Below, one piece after another: positions 31,849 to 40,013 of a stretch of DNA of 64,000 nt (position 1 is its first letter; each line of letters begins with the position of its first letter). The DNA lies in contig CANPMS010000003.1 of the NCBI GenBank assembly GCA_947575275.1, positions 1 through 64,000 on the forward strand, given 5' to 3'. The notes beneath the pieces were generated by a model. The model made no database searches and was not told the origin of the DNA. It saw only the letters and a program-made list of their open reading frames with translations. Position numbers and translations under genes: made by a program. The DNA comes from an uncultured Clostridium sp. (lineage in GTDB: Bacteria > Bacillota > Clostridia > Lachnospirales > Lachnospiraceae).

Positions 31849-34626
31849 CTATTCCTTTCCCCGCTTCCGTATCTCATTCCACGCTGCAAATCCAATCAAC
31901 ACCAAACCTGCTGTCAGCAGATATACCCACCAGGAAATACTCATCCAAAAACCTCTGGTCATGTAAATTGCTGCTGTTACCATTACAATACCCGAAGTCC
32001 TAACCCACCATACTGACTTTCTTACATGACTGGAGATAAAAACCACCAGACAGATTCCCTCCAAAATCAGCGCATTAATCAACCTTCCCCGTATCAGCGC
32101 ACCACCTGCGAGCACCACCAGAAGCATCGTATTCAGCACTCTCTGGCAAATATGAGTTTCATCTGTCTCTCCCCACACCACTGGCAATCGATAAATAAAG
32201 AAAAATACCGGAAGTATCTGAATCTCCAGCCACAGCACATTGGGGAGCTTAAAGAACGGCTGTGCCCACCATGCAAAGATCAGCAGTATCTCCGCAACTG
32301 TAACAGCGCAGCTTCGCAGCTTCGGCAGTGCTGCATATTGGAGAGCATACAGAGCCAACAGAACCAGGTAAGCAACACGCCAATTTTTATCTGCCAGCAG
32401 CATCATAGGCACCAATATCAACACAATCAGTATATGATACCAGTCCACATGAAGCAGCCTTTCGCCATCATCCGACCATTCCATAATATCAGTATAGCGC
32501 CGCATAGAGATACCAGACAGAAGAACTATCCCCATCACACCTCCCAGCCACAAATTCTCTCCGATTCCATACCGAGCTGCAACAACAAATGGCAATGGTA
32601 TGATAGATAGTGTGAGTATCAAGTGCTGCCATAACCCATTTCCCCGGTAGAATTTTTTATACAAAGCTGTAAATATCAAAAGAAGCGCCGCCAAATTCCA
32701 CAGAGAACACCCCTTTGTCCACAAAAACTCTTGTACTGCTATCACAAACAGCAGTACACCTGACACATCCCAAAACCAGTCCTCCCGATGCAGCAGATCG
32801 ATCTTCCCCGATTGGGCTGCATACTGTGATACCGCATACTCAACTATCAGCAAAACCAGCACAGGCAGCATGGAAATTACTCGGTCTGGCATCAACCCAA
32901 CCGACAGAATAAACGCACTTTCCAAAAAATACGCAAACATTGCACGGATCAGCAAGGTTCTGTCCTTCTGTATCTGCCAAATCTTACAGAAATAGTAACC
33001 TGTTAAAAGCACCAAAAAAACCACCTGTTTTCCTTCACTTCCCAGATATGCCGCCTGACAAAAAGCTCCTAACACCGAAAGTGCTGGCCAGAACTTATCT
33101 TTTTGCTTTATATCCCACACCATCATAATAACCAGGTAAACCCACAGGGCCATATAAAACTTCAGATTTGTCCCCAACAAACCATTTGCCAACACCGGAA
33201 GAGTGAAGATTAGTGGAGATAATGCCACAGGAATTAATGTGCGTATCTTGGGGTATTTCTGCCCCCACCAGACCACCATAATGGTCAACATTACCATTAT
33301 TATCGAGGCCGATACATGGACACTCATATTCCTGCCAACACTCTGACTGTGCAAAAACGCCAAATCCACCAAAACTCTTATCAGCATCCAAATCCCATTT
33401 ATTATTATGGCAGCAGTATAGATTGCATCCCCCTGTACACAATGCAGTTTTTTGGTCTCCCATCCAAATTTTCTGGATACCAGAAAATAGCCTCCGGACA
33501 GAATCGTTCCGGCGCACAGCCGGTATGCGTGATTCACCGGCAGCCACAACCCTACATAGTAAAAAAATATAACACAGCAGAGCTGATATAGAATTTTCAA
33601 CGATTTCTTTTCTCTGTTCCATGCCAGCATCCCCATGCCTGTCACAAGACATGCCACCGCCACAACACTTTGCAGTGTAATGATGCCTTCTCCCTGAAAA
33701 AACAGTCTCACTATAAAATTTCCAAGCAGCAAAGGCGCCAGCAAGATAGCGGCCGCCCCAAAGTGCATTGGCACAAAAGTCTCCAGATTATCTCTAACCC
33801 TCCAATTGGCCTGTTCCCTATCACCACAATTTTCGATGTGACCGGAATCCTCCCCGCTTTCCTCCTCCTTTTTGCAGCGCGGTATCCACACCAACCTCAG
33901 TGCAATCCATGCCGTTCCATAATACATCATGCCATAGGCAACTCCGGAATACTGCAGGCGGAATGACAACAGTAGAAAAAGCACACTAATTGTAAGTCCC
34001 CACAGGCAACAGCAGGTGTACACACGGTCACGGAAGTTTCGGCAGCCGCCGAAAAGCGCCGCCGTAGTCAAGAAGCTTCCAACACACAGCACACGCCATT
34101 GATAGTAGCCCATCATCACAAATTCCACACCCAAAAGCTGAAAATATCCGACCGCCAAAACCGAAAGCATCAGGAAAATACTTCCAAGTATGTAAAAGGC
34201 ACAGCCAGTTCTTCTGATTTTCAGAAGCCTCTGTGCCAGAAAGCTGGCGGCAAAGAACAATACTGCAAATCCAAACACAAATGCTGCCTTACAAATATCC
34301 GGGAGAATATGCCATGTCGTTGTACCAAAAATCAGCCCCGCAAGCACCACTAAAACCACGCCTGCCACCAGTGCGGCCGTGCCACGGGAAAATCCCGGTT
34401 TAGCTTCCCATTCCGATTTCTCTGCAGATACCGGAGATTTCTCCATCAAATCTTCCGATTTCTCTTCCGCACTATAAACCGAATCCGTCTGCTGCCTTAT
34501 GCCAAGCTGCATCTCCAGCCTCTTAATCTGCTCGTTTTTTCCCTTATTGACCACCGCCAATACAACGATAATTACCAGCTCTATCACCGGCAAAAAAAGC
34601 CATGCAAACAAAATTAACAACACCAT
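31849..34626 (-). CDS. Large polytopic membrane protein, DUF2157/DUF2339-like
   Basis: I do not recognise a characterised family. The 925-residue protein starts with a membrane segment, has a charged stretch of about 70 residues (Glu/Lys/Ser rich), then some 25 or more hydrophobic segments to the C-terminus. The segment with VLVVLAGLIFGTTTWHILPDICKAA is reminiscent of the start of DUF2157/DUF2339 proteins, which are also very hydrophobic and of unknown function. GGAGGAACG precedes the ATG chosen at 34626. It lies 42 bases downstream of mscS and probably belongs to that unit. Confidence 0.6.
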   Translation of the reverse strand: MVLLILFAWLFLPVIELVIIVVLAVVNKGKNEQIKRLEMQLGIRQQTDSVYSAEEKSEDLMEKSPVSAEKSEWEAKPGFSRGTAALVAGVVLVVLAGLIFGTTTWHILPDICKAAFVFGFAVLFFAASFLAQRLLKIRRTGCAFYILGSIFLMLSVLAVGYFQLLGVEFVMMGYYQWRVLCVGSFLTTAALFGGCRNFRDRVYTCCCLWGLTISVLFLLLSFRLQYSGVAYGMMYYGTAWIALRLVWIPRCKKEEESGEDSGHIENCGDREQANWRVRDNLETFVPMHFGAAAILLAPLLLGNFIVRLFFQGEGIITLQSVVAVACLVTGMGMLAWNREKKSLKILYQLCCVIFFYYVGLWLPVNHAYRLCAGTILSGGYFLVSRKFGWETKKLHCVQGDAIYTAAIIINGIWMLIRVLVDLAFLHSQSVGRNMSVHVSASIIMVMLTIMVVWWGQKYPKIRTLIPVALSPLIFTLPVLANGLLGTNLKFYMALWVYLVIMMVWDIKQKDKFWPALSVLGAFCQAAYLGSEGKQVVFLVLLTGYYFCKIWQIQKDRTLLIRAMFAYFLESAFILSVGLMPDRVISMLPVLVLLIVEYAVSQYAAQSGKIDLLHREDWFWDVSGVLLFVIAVQEFLWTKGCSLWNLAALLLIFTALYKKFYRGNGLWQHLILTLSIIPLPFVVAARYGIGENLWLGGVMGIVLLSGISMRRYTDIMEWSDDGERLLHVDWYHILIVLILVPMMLLADKNWRVAYLVLLALYALQYAALPKLRSCAVTVAEILLIFAWWAQPFFKLPNVLWLEIQILPVFFFIYRLPVVWGETDETHICQRVLNTMLLVVLAGGALIRGRLINALILEGICLVVFISSHVRKSVWWVRTSGIVMVTAAIYMTRGFWMSISWWVYLLTAGLVLIGFAAWNEIRKRGKE

Positions 34627-34668
34627 TATATTCGTTCCTCCTTCCAACCAACAAGTATACTAATGCCA

Positions 34669-35505
34669 CTATCTTGCTGCCGGTTCCGTGCCCTGGCGGA
34701 TATTCACATCCATCTGATTAAAGGGAATCTGGATTCCCCATTTATCAAATTCCTCCTTGACCGATTCAATAATATCCCAGCGGACCTCCCAGTAATCCGC
34801 AGTCTTTGCCCAGCCGCGCCCGCCGATTATAACTGCACTGTGCGCCAGCTCGCTGACATAAACCGTAACCCCATCCTCCCTCAGCACCAGCGGATGGGAT
34901 TCAAAGACACTCTGAATAATATCCTTTGCCAGTTTTATGTCAGAGGAATAGCTGATACCCACCTCCACGTCTACCCGGCGCTTCTCCTGTGCGGTCACAT
35001 TCACAATCTTATCATTAGAGAGCGTGCTGTTGGGAATCGTAATCTTCTTATTATCCGGTGTCAACAAGGTCGTATACACCAGTCCCACATTTTGCACTCT
35101 CCCTTCAAATCCACCACATACAATATAATCATTAACCACAAAGGGGCGTATCAACATCAAAAGAATCCCCCCCGCCACATTAGAGAGGCTGTTCTGTAAG
35201 GAAAGACCGATAGCGATACCGGCGGATCCAACGAGCGTAATAATAGATGCAGACGGGATTCCCAACTTGTCCGCCGCAATAAAAATTGTGAGTGCGTAGA
35301 TTGCAGCATCGGACACAGATATAAGAAACCGTGCCATGCTCAAATCCAACTCCGTGCGCTCAAACATCTTTTTTAATATCTTGTGAACCACTTTTACCAC
35401 GCGGGTGCCAACAAAGAAAATCAGCGCTGCAGCCACCAGACGACAGAGCAGATCAATCCCCACGGGAGCCCAGCCCCTTAACGTATCCTGTATCGTATTT
35501 GACAT
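34669..35505 (-). CDS. mscS: Small-conductance mechanosensitive channel, MscS family
   Basis: MscS opens under membrane tension to release solutes in osmotic downshock. The 278-residue protein has three membrane segments, the pore helix GLSLQNSLSNVAGGILLMLIRPF with the usual Gly/Ala/Ser spacing, the beta domain around VNDYIVCGGFEGRVQ and the C-terminal cytoplasmic domain. Length is close to that of E. coli MscS. Of two nearby ATGs I prefer 35505, which has AAAGAG at a better distance. It follows the MoxR-type ATPase gene by 15 bases. Confidence 0.93.
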   Translation of the reverse strand: MSNTIQDTLRGWAPVGIDLLCRLVAAALIFFVGTRVVKVVHKILKKMFERTELDLSMARFLISVSDAAIYALTIFIAADKLGIPSASIITLVGSAGIAIGLSLQNSLSNVAGGILLMLIRPFVVNDYIVCGGFEGRVQNVGLVYTTLLTPDNKKITIPNSTLSNDKIVNVTAQEKRRVDVEVGISYSSDIKLAKDIIQSVFESHPLVLREDGVTVYVSELAHSAVIIGGRGWAKTADYWEVRWDIIESVKEEFDKWGIQIPFNQMDVNIRQGTEPAAR

Positions 35506-35520
35506 AATCATTTTCTCTTT

Positions 35521-37032
35521 CTACTGCCGTAATAACTCCCCAATCTTACGTTCTTCTTCCATAAACAGAAGGTCGCGATTGTATTGATAGTACCTCTTAC
35601 ATTCATACCCCTTCAGAAACTCTACGCTGTAAAAGCCTGTATTTAGTTCTGTTACAAACAGAGCCATTTCCTGGCTTACCCCAAACGCCGCCTCCATAAA
35701 GTCAAAGGCATGTTCCAGTGCAGTCCCCACAGCATCTGCCAGCATCTCATACTGGTCACTGTCTGATCCAAAACGCCCCCGCACCAGCTGCCACGCCTGC
35801 GCCATATCAACCGGCTTCTCCTTTCGAAGCGCCTGCAAATCCTCCTCAAGCTTTGCTGTCACTGTCTGGTGGCAGCGCAGCTCCCGGCGGGACAGAAGCC
35901 CGCTTTCACGGAGTCTTTCCCACTTCTCACAAAACCCTTCCAGCATATCCGCAAAACCACCGACTGCCCCCTTCTCCCCTATCTCATCATTTCCCGTCTG
36001 CACATGAAATTCTTTCAGCTTTTCCATACGAAGGCTCATTGCCTCTCCCGCTGCTGCCACTTGCTTAAACTTCTGATTCAGCCCTGATAAAAGCAGACCA
36101 ATCACACTGACACGCTCATCAAATGGCGCCCGCTGCAGCTTATCCACGATTGCCTCACAGATCTCCCCTTCCAGTACACGATCCACTTGGTAATCATCCC
36201 GGTACTTGTTATACAACTCCAGATAGTTGGCAAAATCCTTTGCAATCTTAGGGAACTGAATATACTCCGCCGCCAGCTCCCGATCCACTGTCCGGCCCTG
36301 CCGCTCATACACCTCCACAAGCTGCGACAAATCCTCCCAGCCCCGGGGTGTAGCAAATAGCTTTCCATCCACGGTCGTCTCAATCTGGCAAAAGTTCTGA
36401 CTCCTGACATTCAGATATGTGCGGATTGCCGGATGAACTCCCGCCTGCACTGCATATTCCTTCCATACCTCAAAATCCGGCTCCACTTCAATCCGCCGTA
36501 TCCGGTCTAAGGTGACAATATCAAAATCCCGCACCGACTTATTGTACTCGGGCGGATTTCCCGCTGCCACAATAATCCAGCCTTCGGGAATTTTATGACT
36601 TCCAAAAGTCTTTGCCTGCAAAAACTGGAGCATAGCCGGCGCCAGCGTCTCTGACACACAGTTAATTTCATCAATAAACAGGATCCCCTCTTTTAGCCCG
36701 CTTTGCTCCATCTTCTCATAAACGGACGCAACAATCTCACTCATGGTATATTCCGTCACTGTATATTCCCTGCCGCCGTACTCTTTACGCTCGATAAACG
36801 GAAGTCCAATAGCGCTCTGCCTTGTATGGTGCGTAATCGTATACGATACCAGTCCGATCCGGCACTCCTGAGAAATCTGCTCCATAATCTGAGTCTTGCC
36901 CACGCCGGGCGGTCCAATCAAAAGCACCGGACGTTGACGGACGACCGGAATCACATAGGCCCCAAACTCATCCTTTTCCAGATATGCCGCAATAGTGTCC
37001 TTGATTTCCTGTTTTGCTCTCTTGATATTCAC
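35521..37032 (-). CDS. MoxR-like AAA ATPase
   Basis: The 503-residue protein has an AAA domain in the first 250 residues: Walker A GPPGVGKT, Walker B GILFIDEINCV, sensor WIIVAAGNPPEYN and an arginine finger near DIVTLDRIRRIEV, followed by about 250 mainly helical residues. MoxR-type ATPases work with VWA-domain partners as chaperones that insert metals or mature complexes. I chose the GTG at 37032, which overlaps the preceding stop codon in GTGA and has a GGGAG upstream; the ATG at 37074 is the alternative. Its partner is the DUF2201 VWA gene directly before it. Confidence 0.85.
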   Translation of the reverse strand: MNIKRAKQEIKDTIAAYLEKDEFGAYVIPVVRQRPVLLIGPPGVGKTQIMEQISQECRIGLVSYTITHHTRQSAIGLPFIERKEYGGREYTVTEYTMSEIVASVYEKMEQSGLKEGILFIDEINCVSETLAPAMLQFLQAKTFGSHKIPEGWIIVAAGNPPEYNKSVRDFDIVTLDRIRRIEVEPDFEVWKEYAVQAGVHPAIRTYLNVRSQNFCQIETTVDGKLFATPRGWEDLSQLVEVYERQGRTVDRELAAEYIQFPKIAKDFANYLELYNKYRDDYQVDRVLEGEICEAIVDKLQRAPFDERVSVIGLLLSGLNQKFKQVAAAGEAMSLRMEKLKEFHVQTGNDEIGEKGAVGGFADMLEGFCEKWERLRESGLLSRRELRCHQTVTAKLEEDLQALRKEKPVDMAQAWQLVRGRFGSDSDQYEMLADAVGTALEHAFDFMEAAFGVSQEMALFVTELNTGFYSVEFLKGYECKRYYQYNRDLLFMEEERKIGELLRQ

Positions 37033-38348
37033 TCTGCCAAATCTCCCTCTTCCAAAATTAACTTCATTGCCCACGCAGGAACGGAAATATCCGTGTACTG
37101 ATCCTTCACAAACACAAATGCTGTATCATACACCGGGCGCTTCACCGGGTAAATACCCTCTCCGTCTGTAAAATACAAAAGCCCTTTCAGTCTGTGAAAC
37201 TCACCGCGCCCAACCATTTGATTCACATGCTCAAACGCCGGTCTGAAATCTGTACCTCCCTGCCCGATAACAGTAAAGTTTTGCATGTACTCCTCCATTT
37301 CCTCCCGGCTGGTAATCAGCATATCATCCTGAACCTGCTCGTCGCATTGGATAATGTGTATATTCGTCTTCTTAAAATAGCTGTCCGATTGACATAAAAC
37401 ATCGTATGTCTCCTCCAAAAATCTCCGTACCAAGTCCCCCGAGCAGGACATGGAGGTGTCAATCACAATAACAAAATCCTCAATCCGGCTGACTTCCTTC
37501 GATTCCAGCGGCTCCACAAGAGGCATATTCCCATACAAGGACAAACCATAGGTATAAAAACCATAGTCAAAGGAATCCTGGTCTATCTGCATCTCCTCCC
37601 GCAACACGGAAAACTTCTTTAAAAACTTCCGGTAATCGTACCTCTCCCTGTTTTCCACCTGCACATGCTCCAAAAGACTTTTTGATTCCTCGTCCTGATG
37701 ACTTCCCATAGTCTCCAGCTCCGTCTGCAATTTATCCCGGTTCTCACTCCACTGGTTCTGCCGTTCCGACGCAATCTTTGGCTCCTCCTGCGGCAGCTCC
37801 CAGCGGCTGTGATCATCCACATAAAACTCTGCTGCCAGACGCTGATACTGATTCTCCGTTAAATCCATGTCCTGAAGCGACTGGTATACACTCTCCGCAT
37901 TCAGCACCGGATGCTTTACCCTCAGTCTCCCATACCAATCCTGACGGAAGAGTGAACCCGCTATATGAATACATTTCAAGTACAACCCGTCAATCACCGA
38001 CTCAACTGCAATATCACATGCCAGATTCCAATATTTTTCTCCTCTCTTGCCCCTGGTATCCATATGACAAAGCAGGCAGTGCAGCACCATGTGAAGATAA
38101 GCGCGGTTCACCAATACGCGTCCGCGCTGATACAGTCCACATAGATAATCTGGATTATAAAAAATTACAAAGCCATCTGTCCCCAGACCGCCTCGGGAAG
38201 GATCTGACTCAAATCCCAGTCTGCTTAAAGATATATCCAGATACCGCATATTTAAATACAGTTCATTCCTGGCATTCTGCAGAATCCGTGTACACAGCTC
38301 CACCATATTCAACTCTTGCAGCTGCCTATGCCTTGTGGGGTCTATCAT
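37029..38348 (-). CDS. DUF2201-type protein with C-terminal VWA domain
   Basis: The 439-residue protein has an N-terminal metallopeptidase-like domain (AYLHMVLHCLLCH, followed by LACDIAVESVIDG) and a C-terminal von Willebrand A-like domain with an intact metal site: DTSMS, the threonine in GGTDF, and FTDGEG. The zincin-like motif reads HMVLH, so the usual catalytic Glu is absent and proteolysis is doubtful. VWA proteins of this class pair with MoxR-type ATPases, and here the ATPase gene overlaps by four bases. Biological role is unknown. Confidence 0.82.
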   Translation of the reverse strand: MIDPTRHRQLQELNMVELCTRILQNARNELYLNMRYLDISLSRLGFESDPSRGGLGTDGFVIFYNPDYLCGLYQRGRVLVNRAYLHMVLHCLLCHMDTRGKRGEKYWNLACDIAVESVIDGLYLKCIHIAGSLFRQDWYGRLRVKHPVLNAESVYQSLQDMDLTENQYQRLAAEFYVDDHSRWELPQEEPKIASERQNQWSENRDKLQTELETMGSHQDEESKSLLEHVQVENRERYDYRKFLKKFSVLREEMQIDQDSFDYGFYTYGLSLYGNMPLVEPLESKEVSRIEDFVIVIDTSMSCSGDLVRRFLEETYDVLCQSDSYFKKTNIHIIQCDEQVQDDMLITSREEMEEYMQNFTVIGQGGTDFRPAFEHVNQMVGRGEFHRLKGLLYFTDGEGIYPVKRPVYDTAFVFVKDQYTDISVPAWAMKLILEEGDLAE

Positions 38349-38363
38349 CGTTTTTCTATCTCC

Positions 38364-39374
38364 TTACAGTTCAAATCTTCGTTTTCTGGTGGTCTCCTGT
38401 GCCTCTGCACCTCCTCTGTGATAACGGTAATCCATCAGCCAGCTCACCAGCTCCGTATCGCCGGCCTGCTGCGCAATAGAAATCAACTCCGTGATCTGCT
38501 CCGCGATTCCCCCCTGAGCAGACGAGGTCCTGCATTCCGCCCCCTCAAGCACTGTCTGTACCAGCCATGGTATTCTGCCAGGTTCCAGATTAGTTGCCTG
38601 TCCAAAGCGCCGCACACCTGCGCGCGCCATAAGGACTCCTGCTGTTCTCCAATGCTCCCGTACATAGTCCATGTACATCACCCGATACTCGTCAGTCAGT
38701 CCACAGGGAAACAGAAGTCTTCCCAATGCCAGCTCCGTCACCAATTCCTCTGATTCCTGCACCTTTACATGAGAAAACAGCTCATCATATCCCGTATATT
38801 GAAACTCTCTGCCGGAAAAACAGTACCGATACCGATGTCCGCAGCCATGAGTCTCAACAAACAAAATCCGCGCCGGTGTATTTTCCACCGATTCCTCATA
38901 GTATTCCGGAAAAATAAGCCTTGCTTCCTGAAAAGCTCCAGCATCGCCGGAGCGTATCTGTTCAAAATCTCCATTCGTTAAAGCATCTTCTGTTATTCGG
39001 CGCACCCGAACACGCAATGTATGCCGAAACTCCGACAGCATATCCTTAAAACAGGATTTTTCTCCCACAAACTCTGTAATATCCAAAAGCTCCACGGTCT
39101 GCACCCCGGCAAACAGTCCGGCACCCAAATCCAACACCCGGCCGTAGCAATAAATCCGCCTCAATTTTTCACAGCCGTAAAATCCGTATGCTCCGACCTT
39201 TTCAAGCCAGGGAGGAAGATATATTTCCTCCACATCACTTCCTGAGAGTGCATACGCCCCCAGCTCCGTTACCCGGCGCCCCTCCAGCTCAGGGGGGATG
39301 ACAACCTGTGGCTGCGCCTCCTTAATCCCGTCAATCCTTATAATATCCCCTACTATTGTATATATAAGTTCCAT
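38364..39374 (-). CDS. Protein with BspA-type leucine-rich repeats, operon partner of the VWA/MoxR pair
   Basis: The first 100 residues of this 336-residue protein hold two to three LRR_5/BspA-type repeats (VTELGAYALSGSDVEEIYLPP, then VGAYGFYGCEKLRRIY). The rest has no recognisable domain; it includes a Cys/His-containing ETHGCGHRYRYCF segment and a C-terminal helical part. There is no signal peptide or anchor, so it seems cytoplasmic, unlike most BspA proteins. It is 15 bases upstream of the DUF2201 gene and likely translated with it. Confidence 0.65.
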   Translation of the reverse strand: MELIYTIVGDIIRIDGIKEAQPQVVIPPELEGRRVTELGAYALSGSDVEEIYLPPWLEKVGAYGFYGCEKLRRIYCYGRVLDLGAGLFAGVQTVELLDITEFVGEKSCFKDMLSEFRHTLRVRVRRITEDALTNGDFEQIRSGDAGAFQEARLIFPEYYEESVENTPARILFVETHGCGHRYRYCFSGREFQYTGYDELFSHVKVQESEELVTELALGRLLFPCGLTDEYRVMYMDYVREHWRTAGVLMARAGVRRFGQATNLEPGRIPWLVQTVLEGAECRTSSAQGGIAEQITELISIAQQAGDTELVSWLMDYRYHRGGAEAQETTRKRRFEL

Positions 39375-39439
39375 TCATTCAGCCTCATCTCACAGGACTT
39401 CGCTATTCAATACACAGTATTTATACTTATAAATTTGAA

Positions 39440-39476
39440 TAAAGCTGGATTAGGAGCACTCCACCTAATCCAGCCT
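39440..39476 (-). terminator. Terminator of the tRNA cluster
   Basis: On the minus strand GCTGGATTAGG and CCTAATCCAGC pair perfectly around a nine-base loop, followed by TTTATTC. It lies 37 bases after the last tRNA. Confidence 0.8.
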
Positions 39477-39512
39477 TAATTATATTCATATTAAGATCTC
39501 ATTGTATAAAAA

Positions 39513-39585
39513 AGCGCGAGACGGGACTCGAACCCGCGACCCCGACCTTGGCAAGGTCGTACTCCACCAACTGAGCCACTCGCGC
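39513..39585 (-). tRNA. tRNA-Gly (GCC)
   Basis: 73 bases fold into a cloverleaf: acceptor GCGCGAG/CTCGCGC, D-arm with GGCTCAGTTGG, anticodon loop CTTGCCAAG giving GCC, and T-arm GGTTCGAGTCC. No CCA is encoded. Last of four tRNAs in transcription order. Confidence 0.95.
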
Positions 39586-39668
39586 ATAGTCAACACCTTA
39601 AAAATTGTGCCGAATAATAATTATTCTAGCACAACTTTACTCAGTTTGCAAGGATTTTTTCTAAAAAA

Positions 39669-39741
<73 letters not shown>

Positions 39742-39759
39742 GTTGCTGTCAAAGTAAAA

Positions 39760-39845
39760 TGCCGCAGGCCGGAATCGAACCGGCACGGGAGATTAGTCCC
39801 GCAGGATTTTAAGTCCTGTGCGTCTGCCAGTTCCGCCACTGCGGC
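39760..39845 (-). tRNA. tRNA-Leu (UAA)
   Basis: 86 bases with acceptor GCCGCAG/CTGCGGC, a long variable arm as in class II tRNAs, and anticodon loop CTTAAAA giving UAA. T-arm GGTTCGATTCC. No CCA encoded. Confidence 0.95.
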
Positions 39846-39855
39846 AAATCCTAAA

Positions 39856-39937
39856 TGGATGGAGGTGGATTCGAACCACCGAAAGCACTGCTAACAGATT
39901 TACAGTCTGCCCCCTTTGGCCACTCGGGAACCCATCC
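39856..39937 (-). tRNA. tRNA-Tyr (GUA)
   Basis: 82 bases with acceptor GGATGGG and matching 3' strand, a long variable arm, and anticodon loop CTGTAAA giving GUA. First tRNA in the transcription unit. Confidence 0.95.
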
Positions 39938-39963
39938 ACAACCGACTTTGACAAGCACCGATT

Positions 39964-39992
39964 ATCTTACCATACACCAGATTAAAAATCAA
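39964..39992 (-). promoter_or_regulatory. Promoter of the tRNA cluster
   Basis: On the minus strand TTGATT (39987-39992) and TAAGAT (39964-39969) lie 17 bases apart, 27 bases before tRNA-Tyr. Confidence 0.6.
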
Positions 39993-40013
39993 GCCGTTTT
40001 CCAGTTTTTCCAC

